Source: Siccirubricoccus soli
GTDB taxonomy: Bacteria; Pseudomonadota; Alphaproteobacteria; Acetobacterales; Acetobacteraceae
Reading direction: 5' to 3'
DNA: 48,783 bases
NCBI RefSeq assembly: GCF_024178315.1
Contig: NZ_JAMZIK010000089.1
Location: forward strand, 1 to 48,783
Part shown: positions 9,257-17,971 of the stretch, one piece after another
Position numbering within the stretch: the first letter of the stretch is position 1
Layout of the letters: the number at the start of each line of letters is the position of its first letter
Notes under the pieces: generated by a model
The model's database searches: none
Seen by the model: only the letters and a program-made list of their open reading frames with translations
What the model was told of the DNA's origin: nothing
Made by a program: the position numbers and the translations under genes

Positions 9257-10486
9257 ATGGCGATCGACCGGGGCCTGAGGCTGCTGCTGCTGGCGCTGGG
9301 CGCGATGTTCGCCCAGCAGACCTTCGCCTCCATCGGGCGGGGGCTGCCGGCGGTGGTAGCGCCGGTCGTCATCGCCGACCTGCATCTCGATGCCGCCTGG
9401 CTCGGCACCTATGCCAGCCTTTCGGCCCTGGCGGCGCTCACCTTCCAGCTCGGCTGCGGCAGCTTCCTCGTCCGCCATGGGGCGCTGCGGCTGAGCCAGG
9501 TGGCGCTGGTCATGCTCAGCATCGGGCTGGCGGCCGGGGCCAGCGGCCATGTGCTGATGTTCGCCATCTCCGCCATCATCGGCGGCGGCGGGGCGGCGGT
9601 CTCCACCCCCGCCAGCTCGCATCTGCTCGGCCGCTACTGCCCGCCGCGCATCGCGCCGCTGGTCTATTCGGTGAAGCAGACGGCGGTGCCGGCCGGGCTG
9701 CTGCTGGCCGGGCTGCTGGGCCCGGCGCTGATCCTCTGGGTCGGCTGGCGCGGCACCCTGCTGGTGGCGGGCGGCGCCTGCCTGGCCTTTGCCCTGCTGT
9801 TGCAGCCGCTGCGCCGCGAATTCGACGCCGACCGCACCCCCAGCCGCCGCTTCAGCGTGAAGGATTTCGGCCGCACCATCGGCGTGGTGACGGCGACGCG
9901 AGAGCTGCGCACCCTGTCCATGGCCTGCTTCGCCTTCAACGGCTTGCAGAGCGTCTTCACCTTCTACTTCATCGTCTTCCTCACGCGGCACGGCCAGGAC
10001 CTGGCGGCGGCCGGCGCCCTTTTCTCCCTGACCATGATGGTGGCGATGCCCTGCCGCATCCTCTGGGGCTGGCTCGGCAGCCTGTGGGTGGCGCCCAGGG
10101 TGATGATGGCGGTGCTGGCCTTCGGCATGGCCGCCAGCACGGCGCTGCTCGGACTGGCGGGCGAGACCTGGCCCATCTGGGTCATCACCGCCCTCGGGAT
10201 CGTGCTGAGCGCCACGGCGATGTCCTGGCACGGCGTGCTGCTGGCCGAGACGGCGCGGCTGGCGCCGGACAACATGCACGGGGCGGCGACGGGCGGCGTG
10301 CTCTCCTTCGGCCAGATCGGCGCCTTCCTCCTGCCGCTGGCCTATTCCCTCTGCCTCAGCGCGACGGGGAGCCACGGCGTCGGCTTCATCGTCAGCGGCG
10401 TGCCGGCGCTGCTGGTGGCGGTGGCGCTGCTGCGAGGTGGCGGGGACGAGGAGCAGGCGCGGCAGGAGGTAGCGGCGGCGGCTTGA
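9257..10486 (+). CDS. MFS transporter
   Basis: A 409-residue integral membrane protein with about twelve hydrophobic segments and a central charged loop (LRREFDADRTPSRRFSVKDF) between the two halves, as in the major facilitator superfamily. ATG 9257 is chosen because it follows the deacylase stop by seven bases and directly precedes the first membrane segment; an upstream in-frame ATG at 9197 would lie inside the deacylase gene. Coupling with the deacylase suggests it imports the substrate or exports the product. Its TGA stop lies inside a double-hairpin repeat. Confidence 0.85.
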   Translation: MAIDRGLRLLLLALGAMFAQQTFASIGRGLPAVVAPVVIADLHLDAAWLGTYASLSALAALTFQLGCGSFLVRHGALRLSQVALVMLSIGLAAGASGHVLMFAISAIIGGGGAAVSTPASSHLLGRYCPPRIAPLVYSVKQTAVPAGLLLAGLLGPALILWVGWRGTLLVAGGACLAFALLLQPLRREFDADRTPSRRFSVKDFGRTIGVVTATRELRTLSMACFAFNGLQSVFTFYFIVFLTRHGQDLAAAGALFSLTMMVAMPCRILWGWLGSLWVAPRVMMAVLAFGMAASTALLGLAGETWPIWVITALGIVLSATAMSWHGVLLAETARLAPDNMHGAATGGVLSFGQIGAFLLPLAYSLCLSATGSHGVGFIVSGVPALLVAVALLRGGGDEEQARQEVAAAA

Positions 10487-10556
10487 GGGGGACGTCGTCC
10501 CCCTCAAACTCCCCCCACCAAAGGCCGAAAGGCCTTTGGAAACCTTGAGTCTGGGC
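10483..10556 (+). repeat. Double-hairpin intergenic repeat, copy 1 (family A)
   Basis: First stem TTGAGGGGGACG (10483-10494) pairs with CGTCCCCCTCAA (10496-10507). The second is CCAAAGGCC, loop GAAA, GGCCTTTGG (10518-10539). The element begins inside the MFS stop codon. It matches the repeat at 16876-16949 in order, spacing and the linker CAAACTCC. It may work as a terminator for the upstream gene. Confidence 0.75.
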
Positions 10557-10564
10557 CCGCCGGT

Positions 10565-11161
10565 TCAGCCGACCGGCATGGTCTTCGCCATGGGGGGCAG
10601 TTCGACCACCTTGGCGTACCAGGCTTCCAGCTTCGGGTGGCCGGGGCGCCAGGGCTCATGCGGGAAGCGGAAATCGAGGTAGCCGAGCGCGCAGGCCACG
10701 GTGATCTCCCCGATCGTGGTCAGCAGGCCGAGCTTGTCGGCCTCCGCCTCCAGCGCATCCAGGGCACGCGCCACCTTGCCCTGCTGCAGCGCGATGTACT
10801 CCTTGCGGCCCTCATCCTGCGGCAGCGCCACCTCGCGCCGGCGCGGCTGGCTGGCATCCAGGATGCCGTCGCCCAGCGCCTGCAGCTGCAGCGCCTTCCA
10901 GCGCGACGGCCCGGCGGCGGGGAACAGCTTCGGCGCGTCGCCGATGCTGTCCAGATACTCGCAGATCACCGGGCTGTCATAGAGCGCAACCCCGTCATCC
11001 GTCAGCAGCGAGGGCACCTTGGAGAGCGGGTTGAGCGGCAGCAGCGCCGGGTCGGTGGTGCCGACCTTCCAGAGCTCCAGCTTGCCGTCGATGCCGCGCG
11101 CGATGGCGCAGGCGGTGCACTTCCGCACATAGGGGCTGGCGGGGGAGAAGGCGAGTTTCAT
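10565..11161 (-). CDS. Glutathione S-transferase family protein
   Basis: A 198-residue protein with a thioredoxin-like N-terminal domain (MKLAFSPASPYVRKCTACAI, then PLSKVPSLL with the cis-Pro, and YDSPVICEYLD with the glutathione-binding Ser) and an all-helical C-terminal domain. Soluble GSTs conjugate or isomerise electrophiles using glutathione. The frame is open upstream but ATG 11161 begins exactly at the domain start. It lies downstream of the HpaB-like gene with 177 bases between them, so co-transcription is uncertain. GST genes often accompany aromatic catabolism (context inference). Confidence 0.88.
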   Translation of the reverse strand: MKLAFSPASPYVRKCTACAIARGIDGKLELWKVGTTDPALLPLNPLSKVPSLLTDDGVALYDSPVICEYLDSIGDAPKLFPAAGPSRWKALQLQALGDGILDASQPRRREVALPQDEGRKEYIALQQGKVARALDALEAEADKLGLLTTIGEITVACALGYLDFRFPHEPWRPGHPKLEAWYAKVVELPPMAKTMPVG

Positions 11162-11338
11162 ATGGCGTCCGGTCCCTGTCAGTACGCATTGGTGAGTGAC
11201 GGCAGACCGTAACCCGTGAACCGGCCCCCTTGATAGTGGCGGCGTTGCAGATCGGCACTCGGCGCCGGCGCATGGCAGGAGAGGCGGAAGCGGTTCAGCC
11301 GGCAGCCGCGACGGCGGGCCATTCGCCGGCAAAGCGCG

Positions 11339-12841
11339 TCACGGCAGCGCCTCCCGGAACCAGTCCTGCGCCGGGTCGGCGTCCCGCCGCCGCAACTCCG
11401 CCAGCAGGTCGCCGATGCGCTCGCGCAGCTCCTCCTTCCGCTCATAGACGCTGCAGAAGGTGCCGGCCAGGCGCACGGGGTCGCCGGTATAGTAGCGCTC
11501 ATACAGCCGCTGCCGGCCGGCGAAGGAGGAGACGCAGGCATCATAGGCCAGCCGGTTGAGCCGGATGCGCTCCCCTGCATCGCCCACCGCCGCCTGCATG
11601 TACCGCTCGACTATCGGTCCCGCACCGCTGGCGAGCTCGACATGGGAGGGCACGCCGACCAGCCCGCTGGCACCAAGGATCTGCACGATGTCCTGCATGC
11701 GGTGGAACATGCGGGCGAAGCCCAGCCGCGTGACCCAGAGCGGCATGGGGTCCGGCGCCGTCGTGCCCCAAGGCGTCGTCACCGGGTTCGCCTCCGCCGC
11801 CACGATGCAGGCGCGGATGGTCTCGGTGGACAGCATGATCTCGGCCAGCATGCCCTGCACATGGGCATAGCCCTCGATATTGATCGCCCGCGCGATGGAG
11901 AGCGCGAGGCCCAGCATGAACTCGCACTTCGCCAGCGCCTTGATGGCCGCCTGGTGCCCGGTCTGCGGCCCGGCATAGGTCTTCTGGTAGAGGCCGTTGG
12001 CGATTTCCGGGCTGCGATGGATGAAGACCCGCTCCCAGGGCACCAGCACATCCTCGAACACCACCATCGCGTCGTTCTCGTCCAGCCGCAGCGCCAGCGG
12101 GTGGTCCAGCAGCGAGGGCGCGGTCACCGGCGAGACCGGCGGGCGGGAGACGAAGCGCATGCCCGGCGTCGCGGTCGGCAGGGCGAAGCCGAAGGCGTAG
12201 TCCAGCGCCCCGGGCGAGTTGTTGATGTAGGTGGAGGGCATCACCACGATCTCGTCGGCGAAGGCCGCGAGGGTGGAGAGCATGCGGGCGCCGCGGATGA
12301 CGATGCCGGCATCCGTTTCCTTCACGATCTTCGCCGCCAGGTCCTTTTCCTGCCGCTCCACCGGGTTGGAGCGATCGACCTGCGGGTTGATGAGGACATG
12401 CGTCATCACCAGGTCGTTCTCGCGCACATGCTCGTAGAAGGCCCGCATGTTGCGGCCGAATTGCGCGCCATGGGCGGCGAAGACGGACTCCGCCGCGGCG
12501 AAGGCGGCGACGAAGCAGTTCATGTAGTCCGGGCTGCGGCCGAACATGCCCTGGGTGGCGTTCATCCAGTGGCTGATGGCGATGCGGCGGCGCTTCAGAT
12601 CCCCGGCGGATTTCGGCTCGATATGCGAAAGCCCGACAAGCTGGCCGCTGCTGGGGGAGGTAAAGGTCATCTCCGCCTGCAGCGCCTCATGGTGCTGCAT
12701 GTCCAGCAGCTCCGCCACGGTGCGGGCGGCGCCGGCGAAGCGGCGGTCGCGCGTCACGTCGCGGACGCGTTCGCCCTCGATCCAGATCTCCCGGTCATCC
12801 CGCAGCCCGTCGAGGTATTGCTTCCCCGTGCGGATGCCCAT
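11339..12841 (-). CDS. HpaB/PvcC-type FAD-dependent monooxygenase
   Basis: The 500-residue product has the layout of 4-hydroxyphenylacetate 3-monooxygenase large components: an N-terminal MGIRTGKQYLDGLRDDREIW, a helical segment HWMNATQGMFGRSPDYMN, the flavin-domain stretch QVDRSNP...KETDAGIVIRGARMLSTLA, and a C-terminal helical bundle with LGASGLVGVPSHVEL. These enzymes take reduced flavin from a partner reductase and hydroxylate phenols; no HpaC-like reductase is in the window, so a reductase must be supplied elsewhere. TAGTCT (12869-12874, read on minus) 27 bases ahead of the ATG resembles the CTAGCCT promoter block of neighbouring genes. Confidence 0.87.
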   Translation of the reverse strand: MGIRTGKQYLDGLRDDREIWIEGERVRDVTRDRRFAGAARTVAELLDMQHHEALQAEMTFTSPSSGQLVGLSHIEPKSAGDLKRRRIAISHWMNATQGMFGRSPDYMNCFVAAFAAAESVFAAHGAQFGRNMRAFYEHVRENDLVMTHVLINPQVDRSNPVERQEKDLAAKIVKETDAGIVIRGARMLSTLAAFADEIVVMPSTYINNSPGALDYAFGFALPTATPGMRFVSRPPVSPVTAPSLLDHPLALRLDENDAMVVFEDVLVPWERVFIHRSPEIANGLYQKTYAGPQTGHQAAIKALAKCEFMLGLALSIARAINIEGYAHVQGMLAEIMLSTETIRACIVAAEANPVTTPWGTTAPDPMPLWVTRLGFARMFHRMQDIVQILGASGLVGVPSHVELASGAGPIVERYMQAAVGDAGERIRLNRLAYDACVSSFAGRQRLYERYYTGDPVRLAGTFCSVYERKEELRERIGDLLAELRRRDADPAQDWFREALP

Positions 12842-12965
12842 GGCGCCTGCTCCGTTGCCGCTGTGCCGAGACTAGCCGAAGGCCCGCAGGCCCCGCCACA
12901 ATTCGCGGCGCGACGAGACGGGATCCGGCACCGGGCGCGCGGGGTGCGCGCCCGGCCCGCCCCTG

Positions 12966-13730
12966 TCACCCCAGCGTCAGCCCGCCATCCACCACCACCG
13001 TCTGGCCGGTCACCATCGCCGCGCCGGCCAGCAGGAACAGCATGACCTCCGCCAGATCCTCCGGCGTGCAGCGCCGCTTCAGCAGCGCCTTGTCGATGCT
13101 GCCGCTGCGCTGCTCATTCGTCCATTCGATCATCCAGGAGGAATCCACCGCCCCCGGCGCCACCGCATTGGCCCGCGCCTCCGGCGCCAGCGTCCGCGCC
13201 AGGTTCTTCGTCAGGCTGATGACGCCCGCCTTGGTCGCGCCATAGGCCATGGAGGAGCCGGGACTGTCGAGGCCCGCGATGCTGGCCGTGCTGACCACCG
13301 CGCCATGCGCCGCCTTCAGCGCCGACGCCGCCGCCTTCACGCAGCGGAAGACGCCCAGCAGGTTCACCTGCAGCACGCTCTCCCACAGCTCCTCCGTCAG
13401 CCGGTCCAGCTCCTTCGGGCCGATGGTCGTGCGGGTGCCCGGCGTGCCGGCATTGCAGGCCAGATAGTCCAGCCGGCCAAGATCCTTCACCGCGGTCAGC
13501 ACCATGCGCTCGCAATCCGCCGCATCGCCGACATTGCCCGGCGCGCCGATCACGTCCAGCCCGGCATTGCGCAGCTTCTCCACCTGCTCCGGCCCGCGCG
13601 CGTCATCCGCCAGGTAGTTGATCGCCACCTTGGCGCCGTTCTTCGCCAGCTGCGTCACCAGCGCCAGGCCGATGCCGGAGGCGCCGCCTGTGACCAGCGC
13701 CGTCTTGCCTTTCAGGTCATAGGTGATCAT
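12966..13730 (-). CDS. SDR family NAD(P)-dependent oxidoreductase
   Basis: A 254-residue classical short-chain dehydrogenase. TGGASGIG at 14-21 binds the cofactor, CNAG at 92-95 stabilises the sheet, and Ser148/Ser150, Tyr163 and Lys167 (AYGATKAG) form the active site. The end VVVDGGLTLG is standard. ATG 13730 overlaps the stop of the 3-hydroxyacyl-CoA dehydrogenase gene by four bases, so the two are translationally coupled. The frame opens further upstream, inside the neighbour. It probably oxidises or reduces a hydroxy or keto intermediate of the same pathway. Confidence 0.92.
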   Translation of the reverse strand: MITYDLKGKTALVTGGASGIGLALVTQLAKNGAKVAINYLADDARGPEQVEKLRNAGLDVIGAPGNVGDAADCERMVLTAVKDLGRLDYLACNAGTPGTRTTIGPKELDRLTEELWESVLQVNLLGVFRCVKAAASALKAAHGAVVSTASIAGLDSPGSSMAYGATKAGVISLTKNLARTLAPEARANAVAPGAVDSSWMIEWTNEQRSGSIDKALLKRRCTPEDLAEVMLFLLAGAAMVTGQTVVVDGGLTLG

Positions 13731-14686
13731 AGCTTGCGCTCCATCCCCGCCATGGTGCCGATCTCCCGCATCGCCTGCTTCAGGGCGATCAGCTTCTTGT
13801 CGCGCGCCTCGAACAGCGCCGCCGGGTCGCCCGGCCAATCATAGTAGCCGGCGCCGGCCAGCACGCCGGTGCGGCCTTCCGCCACCAGCTTGTCCAGCAC
13901 CGGGCTGCTCGGCGTCGGCTTGGGCGGGGCGTAGCTGTTGTTGCGCTTCACCGCCTGCATCAGCGCCAGCCCGGTGAAGTCCGCCTTGGCATAGAAGCCG
14001 AGGATCGGCAGCCGCAGCGCCAGCCCATGGATGATGGCGGCGTCGATCTCCTCGGCGCTCGCCACGCCCTCGTCCAGCAGATGCTGCACCTCCAGCCCGA
14101 TCGCCGCCTGGATGCGGTTGGCGACATAGCCGGGGACGAATTTCTTCAGCCCGATCGGCTGCTTGCCCATGGCCCGCAGCATGTCGGAGACGCCCTCCAC
14201 CACGCCCTTCTCGCACTCAGGACCCGGGATCACATCGACCAGGTCCACCAGATAGGGCGGCGTGTACCAATGCGCGATCATCGCCTTGCGCTGCCGCGCG
14301 GCGGGGATGAGCGGGAAGACGTCCAGATGGCTGGTGTTGCTGGCGAAGATCGCCTCCGCCGGGGCCAGCTTGTCGAGCTGTTCGTAGAGCGCGCGCTTCG
14401 CTTCCGGCACCTCGATGATGGCTTCGACGATCAGCTCCGCCCCGTCCACCGCCTCGGCCAGGGAGTCGTGCCGCGTGACCGCCTGGGCGAGATGGCCGGA
14501 GGTCCAGTCGGCCGGCGCCTCGCCGCCCGCCACCAGCGTCGCCAGCGCCGTCTCCATCAGCCCCTGGGCGCGCGCCAGCGTTTCCTTGTTGCTGTCGGTC
14601 AGCCGTACCCGGTGCCCACCCAGCGCAAAGACCAGCGCCAGCGCATGCCCCATGGTGCCCGCGCCGATGACCGCCACTCTTGCCAT
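13727..14686 (-). CDS. 3-hydroxyacyl-CoA dehydrogenase family protein
   Basis: 319 residues. A Rossmann motif GAGTMG at 8-13 (NAD binding), ASNTSHLDVF after the nucleotide domain, IAHWYTPPYL with the catalytic His in place of the usual HFFNP segment, and PGYVANRIQAAI leading into the C-terminal helical dimerisation domain. The WYTPPYL variant indicates a subgroup that may use a free hydroxy acid or unusual acyl-CoA rather than a fatty acyl-CoA. It starts two bases after the TPP-enzyme stop, with GAGGGAG as SD, and overlaps the SDR start. Confidence 0.88.
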   Translation of the reverse strand: MARVAVIGAGTMGHALALVFALGGHRVRLTDSNKETLARAQGLMETALATLVAGGEAPADWTSGHLAQAVTRHDSLAEAVDGAELIVEAIIEVPEAKRALYEQLDKLAPAEAIFASNTSHLDVFPLIPAARQRKAMIAHWYTPPYLVDLVDVIPGPECEKGVVEGVSDMLRAMGKQPIGLKKFVPGYVANRIQAAIGLEVQHLLDEGVASAEEIDAAIIHGLALRLPILGFYAKADFTGLALMQAVKRNNSYAPPKPTPSSPVLDKLVAEGRTGVLAGAGYYDWPGDPAALFEARDKKLIALKQAMREIGTMAGMERKL

Positions 14687-14688
14687 GC

Positions 14689-16356
14689 CTATGCTCCCTC
14701 TTCCGGCGTCCAGGGCTCCGGCGCCCGCGCCTCGATCTCGGTGACGACGTCCACCACCACCGTCTCTTCGCTGTCCAGCGCCTCCTCCAGCGCCGTCGCG
14801 ATCTCGCCCGGCTTCTCGACGCGGATGCCCTTCAGGCCGAATTGCCGCGCCACGGCGGCGAAATCCGTCGGCCCGAAGCGCAGCACCTGCTCCGCCGCCT
14901 TCGGCCGGTTGCCCGCCTGCTTCAGGTAGTTCGGCCAGCCCTGGCCGAAGCCGGAATTGTTGTTCACCACCAGCACCACCGCGATGCCACGCCGCTTCGC
15001 CGTCTCCAGCTCCGGCAGATGGTAGTAGAGCGCGCCATCGCCGGACCAGGCGATGACCTTCCGGCCGGGCGCCGCGCATTTAGCGCCGAGCGCCGCCGGG
15101 AAGGCCCAGCCGAGCGAGCCGGCGGCGCGCAGATAGGTCTGGGTCGGCTCCAGCTCCACCAGCGTCCCGGTCCAGATGCCGGAATAGCCGGTATCGGCGA
15201 CGAGAATGCCATCCGCAGGCAGCGCCCGCGTCACTTCGGCGCAGAGCCGCGCCGGGTCGATCGCCACCGCCTCGCTCGTCAGCCGCGGCGCCATGGCACG
15301 GCGCCATTCTGCCATCACGCCCTGCGCCCAGCGGAGGAAGTCCGGGCTGCGGGTCGGGGTCCCCAACTCCGCCACCAGCGCCGCCAGAGTGGCGCGCGGA
15401 TCGCCCAGCAGCGTCACCTCGGCATCGTAGCTGCGGTGGAATTCCAGCGGATCGGCGTCGAGTTGCACAACCCGCGTGCCGGGCTTCGGCACGCGCCAGG
15501 TATGGGTCACCTGGTCGCCCGTATCGCAGCCGATGAACAGCACCAGCTCCGCCGCATGCACCACCTGGTTGGCCGGCGGCGCGGAGTAGTTGCCCACCAC
15601 GCCCACCGCCAGCGGATGCGTCGTCGGGATGATGCCGCGCGCGCCGAGCGAGGTGGCGATCGGCGCCTGCAGCACCTCCGCCAGCGCCAGCAGCTCCGCC
15701 CCGCAGCCGGACAGCGCCGCGCCATCCCCGGCGACGATCACCACCTTCTGCGCCGAGCGCAGCCCAGCGGCCGCCGCCCTCACCTCCTCCGGCGCCGCCA
15801 CCGGCCGATGCGACGGCGCCCGCCACGAGCCCAGCGCGGCTGGCGGCGCACCCGCCTCCCCGCGCTCCACGAACTCGCCCATCAACCCGTTGAGATCGAG
15901 ATGCACCGGCCGCGGCGGCACTGACACCGCAGCGGCCCAGGCTTGGCGGAATTGCCGCGGCAGGTCCGCGCCTTCCTGCACCATGGCGGCGAATTTCGTG
16001 ACGGGAGCGAAAAGCGGCGCATGCGCCACTTCCTGATAGGCGTTGCGGTGCTGATGCCCGATGGGCTTGTGCCCCGTCAGCGCCAGCACCGGGCTACGCG
16101 CCAAATAGGCATCCTGCAACCCGGCCGCGAGATTCGCCGCCCCCACCGATTGCGCCGCCACCACCCCCGGCCGGCCGGAGACGCGGCCATAGGCATCAGC
16201 CATATAGACCGCCGCCTTCTCGGTATGCGCCAGCACCGGCTGCACACCGACTCGCTCCAGCTCCAGCAAGGTGCGGCGCAGCACAGCATCGACGAAGAAG
16301 AGATGCGTCTGGCCCGATTCCTTCAGGCTGCGCGCCAACCATTCCGCGCCGTTCAT
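14689..16356 (-). CDS. Thiamine diphosphate-dependent enzyme (acetolactate synthase/decarboxylase type)
   Basis: 555 residues with the three-domain plan of the pyruvate-oxidase superfamily. Glu46 in AHTEKAA activates the thiazolium ring. The central domain carries VVIVAGDGAALSG. The C-terminal domain has the TPP/Mg motif GDGALYYH at 439-446 with NNN at 465-467. Members make or break C-C bonds next to a keto group; the substrate is not predictable, though oxalyl-CoA, benzoylformate or 2-keto acid types are possible. ATG 16356 is chosen over an upstream start at 16407 because homologues begin at NGAEWLARSLKESG. It heads the minus-strand catabolic unit. Confidence 0.87.
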   Translation of the reverse strand: MNGAEWLARSLKESGQTHLFFVDAVLRRTLLELERVGVQPVLAHTEKAAVYMADAYGRVSGRPGVVAAQSVGAANLAAGLQDAYLARSPVLALTGHKPIGHQHRNAYQEVAHAPLFAPVTKFAAMVQEGADLPRQFRQAWAAAVSVPPRPVHLDLNGLMGEFVERGEAGAPPAALGSWRAPSHRPVAAPEEVRAAAAGLRSAQKVVIVAGDGAALSGCGAELLALAEVLQAPIATSLGARGIIPTTHPLAVGVVGNYSAPPANQVVHAAELVLFIGCDTGDQVTHTWRVPKPGTRVVQLDADPLEFHRSYDAEVTLLGDPRATLAALVAELGTPTRSPDFLRWAQGVMAEWRRAMAPRLTSEAVAIDPARLCAEVTRALPADGILVADTGYSGIWTGTLVELEPTQTYLRAAGSLGWAFPAALGAKCAAPGRKVIAWSGDGALYYHLPELETAKRRGIAVVLVVNNNSGFGQGWPNYLKQAGNRPKAAEQVLRFGPTDFAAVARQFGLKGIRVEKPGEIATALEEALDSEETVVVDVVTEIEARAPEPWTPEEGA

Positions 16357-16420
16357 CGCCGAGGCCCCCTTGCCCGTCTCCCGTGGCGGGCGATACTGCG
16401 CCAGCAACGGAGGAAACCCA

Positions 16421-16879
16421 ATGGCCGATCTGCTGATCCAGCAAGGGCACGGCGCCGGGACGCGCTACCAGGATACCGAAAACCCGTCCGACATCTGGCA
16501 TTGGCTGGAGAACCCGCCGGCCGATGCGAAGGACGGCATCCCCTACGCCTTCATCGCCTCGCTCGGCGATGTGAGCCGGCCGGCGCCCTTCCTCTATACG
16601 GTGGAACTCGACATCGCCGAGGCCGACCTGCCGGAGATCTTCCGCTGGTATGAGGAGGAGCACCTGCCCATGCTCACCTCCTGCCCTGGCTGCATCGGCG
16701 GCACGCGCTACCGCCGGCTGGATGGCGGGGCACCGAACCTGCTGGCGGCCTATCGCTTCGAGCGGGCGGAGGTGAACCAGACGCCGGAATGGATCGCGGC
16801 ACGGAGCACGCCCTGGACGGAAAAGGTGCGGCCGCTGTTCCGCTCCTCGCGGCGATATGTGCGGCGGCTACTTGCTTGA
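16421..16879 (+). CDS. Hypothetical protein, possible dimeric alpha/beta-barrel fold
   Basis: A 152-residue protein read from ATG 16421 after a strong GGAGGAAA. The middle (FLYTVELDIAEADLPEIFRWYEEEHLPMLTSCPG) looks like the ferredoxin-like half of EthD/DUF4286-type dimeric barrels, followed by a second strand-rich part (YRRLDGGAPNLLAAYRFERAE). That resemblance is by eye only. It is divergent from the TPP enzyme with 64 bases between starts, which suggests common control with that pathway. Its stop lies inside a double-hairpin repeat. Confidence 0.72.
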   Translation: MADLLIQQGHGAGTRYQDTENPSDIWHWLENPPADAKDGIPYAFIASLGDVSRPAPFLYTVELDIAEADLPEIFRWYEEEHLPMLTSCPGCIGGTRYRRLDGGAPNLLAAYRFERAEVNQTPEWIAARSTPWTEKVRPLFRSSRRYVRRLLA

Positions 16880-16949
16880 GGAGGGCCCTGCCCTCCTCAA
16901 ACTCCTTTCGCCAAAGGCCGAAGGTCCTTTGGAAACCATGAGTTTGGCG
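16876..16949 (+). repeat. Double-hairpin intergenic repeat, copy 2 (family A)
   Basis: TTGAGGAGGGC (16876-16886) pairs with GCCCTCCTCAA (16890-16900). CCAAAGG (16911-16917) pairs with CCTTTGG (16926-16932). The CAAACTCC linker and the trailing GGAAACC-TGAGT are shared with the copy at 10483. The TGA of the upstream gene forms part of the first stem. Confidence 0.75.
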
Positions 16950-16979
16950 TTGCGCCGCGCCGCACCGCCTCGCTAGCCT
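16950..16979 (+). promoter_or_regulatory. Putative promoter of the Bug receptor gene at 17033
   Basis: TTGCGC (16950-16955) and TAGCCT (16974-16979) are separated by 18 bases. GCTAGCCT is the same block seen before the receptor genes at 29230 and 41409. Confidence 0.4.
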
Positions 16980-17032
16980 CCCGGCAGGCACCCGCGGCCA
17001 TAAGCGGGGCCGGAACGGGAGGAAACGAAGCG

Positions 17033-17971
17033 ATGCGCAAAGCCTCGCTGCTGGTCGCTTGCGCGGCCGCCTGGCTGGGATGGACCCAGGCTGCCAGGGC
17101 GCAGATCCAACTCATCATTCCCTGGCCTGCGGGTGGCGGCACGGACATCATCGGCCGGCTGATCCAGCCGGTCTTTTCCGAGGAACTTGGCGGCCAGCTC
17201 GTCATCCGCAATGTCGGCGGCGCCACCGGCACCATCGGCACGGCGGAGGTGGCACGATCGAAGCCGGATGGCACCACGCTGCTGCTCACCTCCATGGCGG
17301 CCATCGCCATCCAGCCCAGCTTCCGCGCCAACGCGCCCTATCGTGCGGAGCATTTGACACCAATCTGCCTGGTGGCGGAAGCGCCGGCGACGCTGATGAC
17401 GCCGAAGGAAACTGGGATCCGCACCATCGCCGACATCCAGGCGCGCGCCCGCGCCCAGCCAGGCCAGCTTCCCTATGCCTCGGGCGGCGTCGGCGGCCTT
17501 GGCCACCTGGCGATGACGGGGCTGCTGCGCGCCCTGGGGGTGGAGATGAACCACATTCCCTTCCGCGGCTCCGGAGACAGCGTGATGGCCATGCAATCCG
17601 GCACGGTGCTGATGCTGGCGGCGGAAGCCAACCTCGTGCAGCAATATGGGCTGCACGCCATCGCCGTCTTCGCCGAGAAGCGCAGCCCGGACATGCCGGG
17701 CACGCCGACGATGCGCGAGCAGGGCCATGACCTTGTCTATCCGCTCTGGACCGGCATCTTCGCCCCCGCCGGCACCCCGGATGCGGCCCTGGCGCGGCTG
17801 GACACGGCCTGCGCCCGCACCCTGCAGACGCCGAGCGTCATCGAGGGCATGACCCGCGCTGCCCATCCGATCCGCTACATGGACCGCCACGCCTTCGGCG
17901 CCTATGTCCGCGCCGAGGTGGAGAAATACGCCGAGCTGATCCGCGCTTCCGGCCTGCGTCAGGCGGATTGA
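17033..17971 (+). CDS. Bug-family periplasmic receptor (TTT-type substrate-binding protein)
   Basis: 312 residues with a signal peptide ending TQAARA-QI. The Bug fold motifs follow: IIPWPAGGGTDIIGRL (ligand-binding first loop), VIRNVGGATGTIGTAEVARSKPDG, and FAPAGTPDAALARLDTA in the second domain. Bug proteins bind carboxylates and other small acids in the periplasm and normally feed a TctAB permease; no tctA or tctB lies nearby, so this is an orphan receptor. GGAGGAA precedes the ATG. The last 13 bases overlap the convergent MaoC-like gene. It may serve sensing or uptake for the adjacent hydantoinase-type operon. Confidence 0.9.
   Translation: MRKASLLVACAAAWLGWTQAARAQIQLIIPWPAGGGTDIIGRLIQPVFSEELGGQLVIRNVGGATGTIGTAEVARSKPDGTTLLLTSMAAIAIQPSFRANAPYRAEHLTPICLVAEAPATLMTPKETGIRTIADIQARARAQPGQLPYASGGVGGLGHLAMTGLLRALGVEMNHIPFRGSGDSVMAMQSGTVLMLAAEANLVQQYGLHAIAVFAEKRSPDMPGTPTMREQGHDLVYPLWTGIFAPAGTPDAALARLDTACARTLQTPSVIEGMTRAAHPIRYMDRHAFGAYVRAEVEKYAELIRASGLRQAD

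Noticed and set aside
7507-9408. Long open frame antisense to the amidohydrolase gene
   Set aside because: Same reason: biased composition, no domain, while the sense strand encodes a complete D-aminoacylase-type protein.
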